Shown: positions 63,660 through 64,000 of the stretch, piece after piece | How the letters are laid out: each line of letters starts with the position of its first letter | Numbering within the stretch: the first letter of the stretch is position 1 | Origin: Crocodylus rhombifer | Taxonomy: Eukaryota; Chordata; Crocodylia; Crocodylidae | Assembly (NCBI GenBank): GCA_038503035.1 | Contig: JAVSML010019169.1 | Location: 17,729 to 81,728 of the forward strand | Direction: 5' to 3' | DNA: 64,000 bases | Notes under the pieces: generated by a model | What the model saw: the letters and a program-made list of their open reading frames with translations, nothing else | Databases searched by the model: none | Told to the model about the DNA's origin: nothing | Program-made: the position numbers and the translations under genes

Positions 63660-64000
63660 AAGACTTCTCGGCGGCAGCGGGGGTGTACGTTGCTGCAGAA
63701 GATGCAGTACGTTCTGTAAATCCTTCCCCTCGTCTCTCATTGTCAGGCCAGGCCTCTCCCGGTCTGCTGCCTGGTCCCCCGTCGGGTTGTTGGCGACTAC
63801 ACCCCGACCTGGGCTAGCCTGGGTGGGGAGGGTGTGTGGACACCCAGCAGGTCTAAAAACAAGACCTCTCGAAGGGCAGATGAGCTCCTGACAACTATAC
63901 CTGGAGAGGCGATGGGCACTCTGCCCGAAGAATCACCAATGACGCGAAGCCAATGACATAGTGGGGATCACAGAAACGTGGTGGGACTCATCGCATGACT
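63660..64000 (+). mobile_element. CR1 LINE, endonuclease part, cut by window end
   Basis: At 63956-63998 the plus strand reads DIVGITETWWDSSHD, the conserved apurinic-endonuclease motif near the start of CR1 ORF2. The 250 bp before it, with RRADELLTTIPG, is the usual lead-in but carries at least one frameshift. It is antisense to the ADAM gene and sits next to its 63421-63595 exon. Confidence 0.8.

Overview
This is vertebrate nuclear DNA. It has small exons with GT-AG borders, kilobase introns, a CpG-island promoter, and dense CR1 LINE and hAT repeats. CR1 abundance together with Ty3/gypsy, a second LINE type, LTRs and hAT elements points to a non-avian sauropsid, most likely a crocodilian or turtle. 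That is inference; no species can be named from the sequence alone.

Three protein-coding genes can be supported by reading across splice sites. (1) ARRB1 (beta-arrestin-1), plus strand, 1790-16257: the last eleven coding exons, including the alternative 24-bp exon, followed by a probable 3.5-kb 3' UTR to about 19785. (2) WDR73, minus strand, 37665 down to 31855: eight coding exons and a complete reading frame of 388 codons plus stop, starting in a CpG island with four NRF1-type palindromes. (3) An ADAM-family gene, minus strand, 63595 down to 50794 (perhaps 49292): cysteine-rich, EGF-like and transmembrane exons; the 5' exons lie beyond the window.

Layout: 1-19785 is ARRB1 with an antisense solo LTR, a 41-bp minisatellite and old SINE-like fragments in its introns. 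19786-31550 has no recognised gene and holds a Z-DNA-like tract, a second copy of the same solo LTR, a Tx1-like LINE remnant, a CR1 and one half of a duplicated segment. 31556-37665 is WDR73. 37700-49200 is intergenic, dominated by a broken Ty3/gypsy element whose integrase lies upstream of its reverse transcriptase (Gmr1-type order), with a hAT element nested inside it, CR1 copies and the other half of the duplicated segment. 49200-63600 is the ADAM gene, whose introns carry a third LTR with a nested hAT, several short inverted-repeat elements and a tRNA-derived SINE-like repeat. The window ends in the endonuclease part of a CR1.

The three genes have unrelated jobs: GPCR desensitisation and clathrin endocytosis, a WD-repeat scaffold, and a cell-surface metalloprotease-like protein. 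They do not form a functional unit. Their linkage is unusual, because the human ARRB1, WDR73 and ADAM loci lie on different chromosomes.
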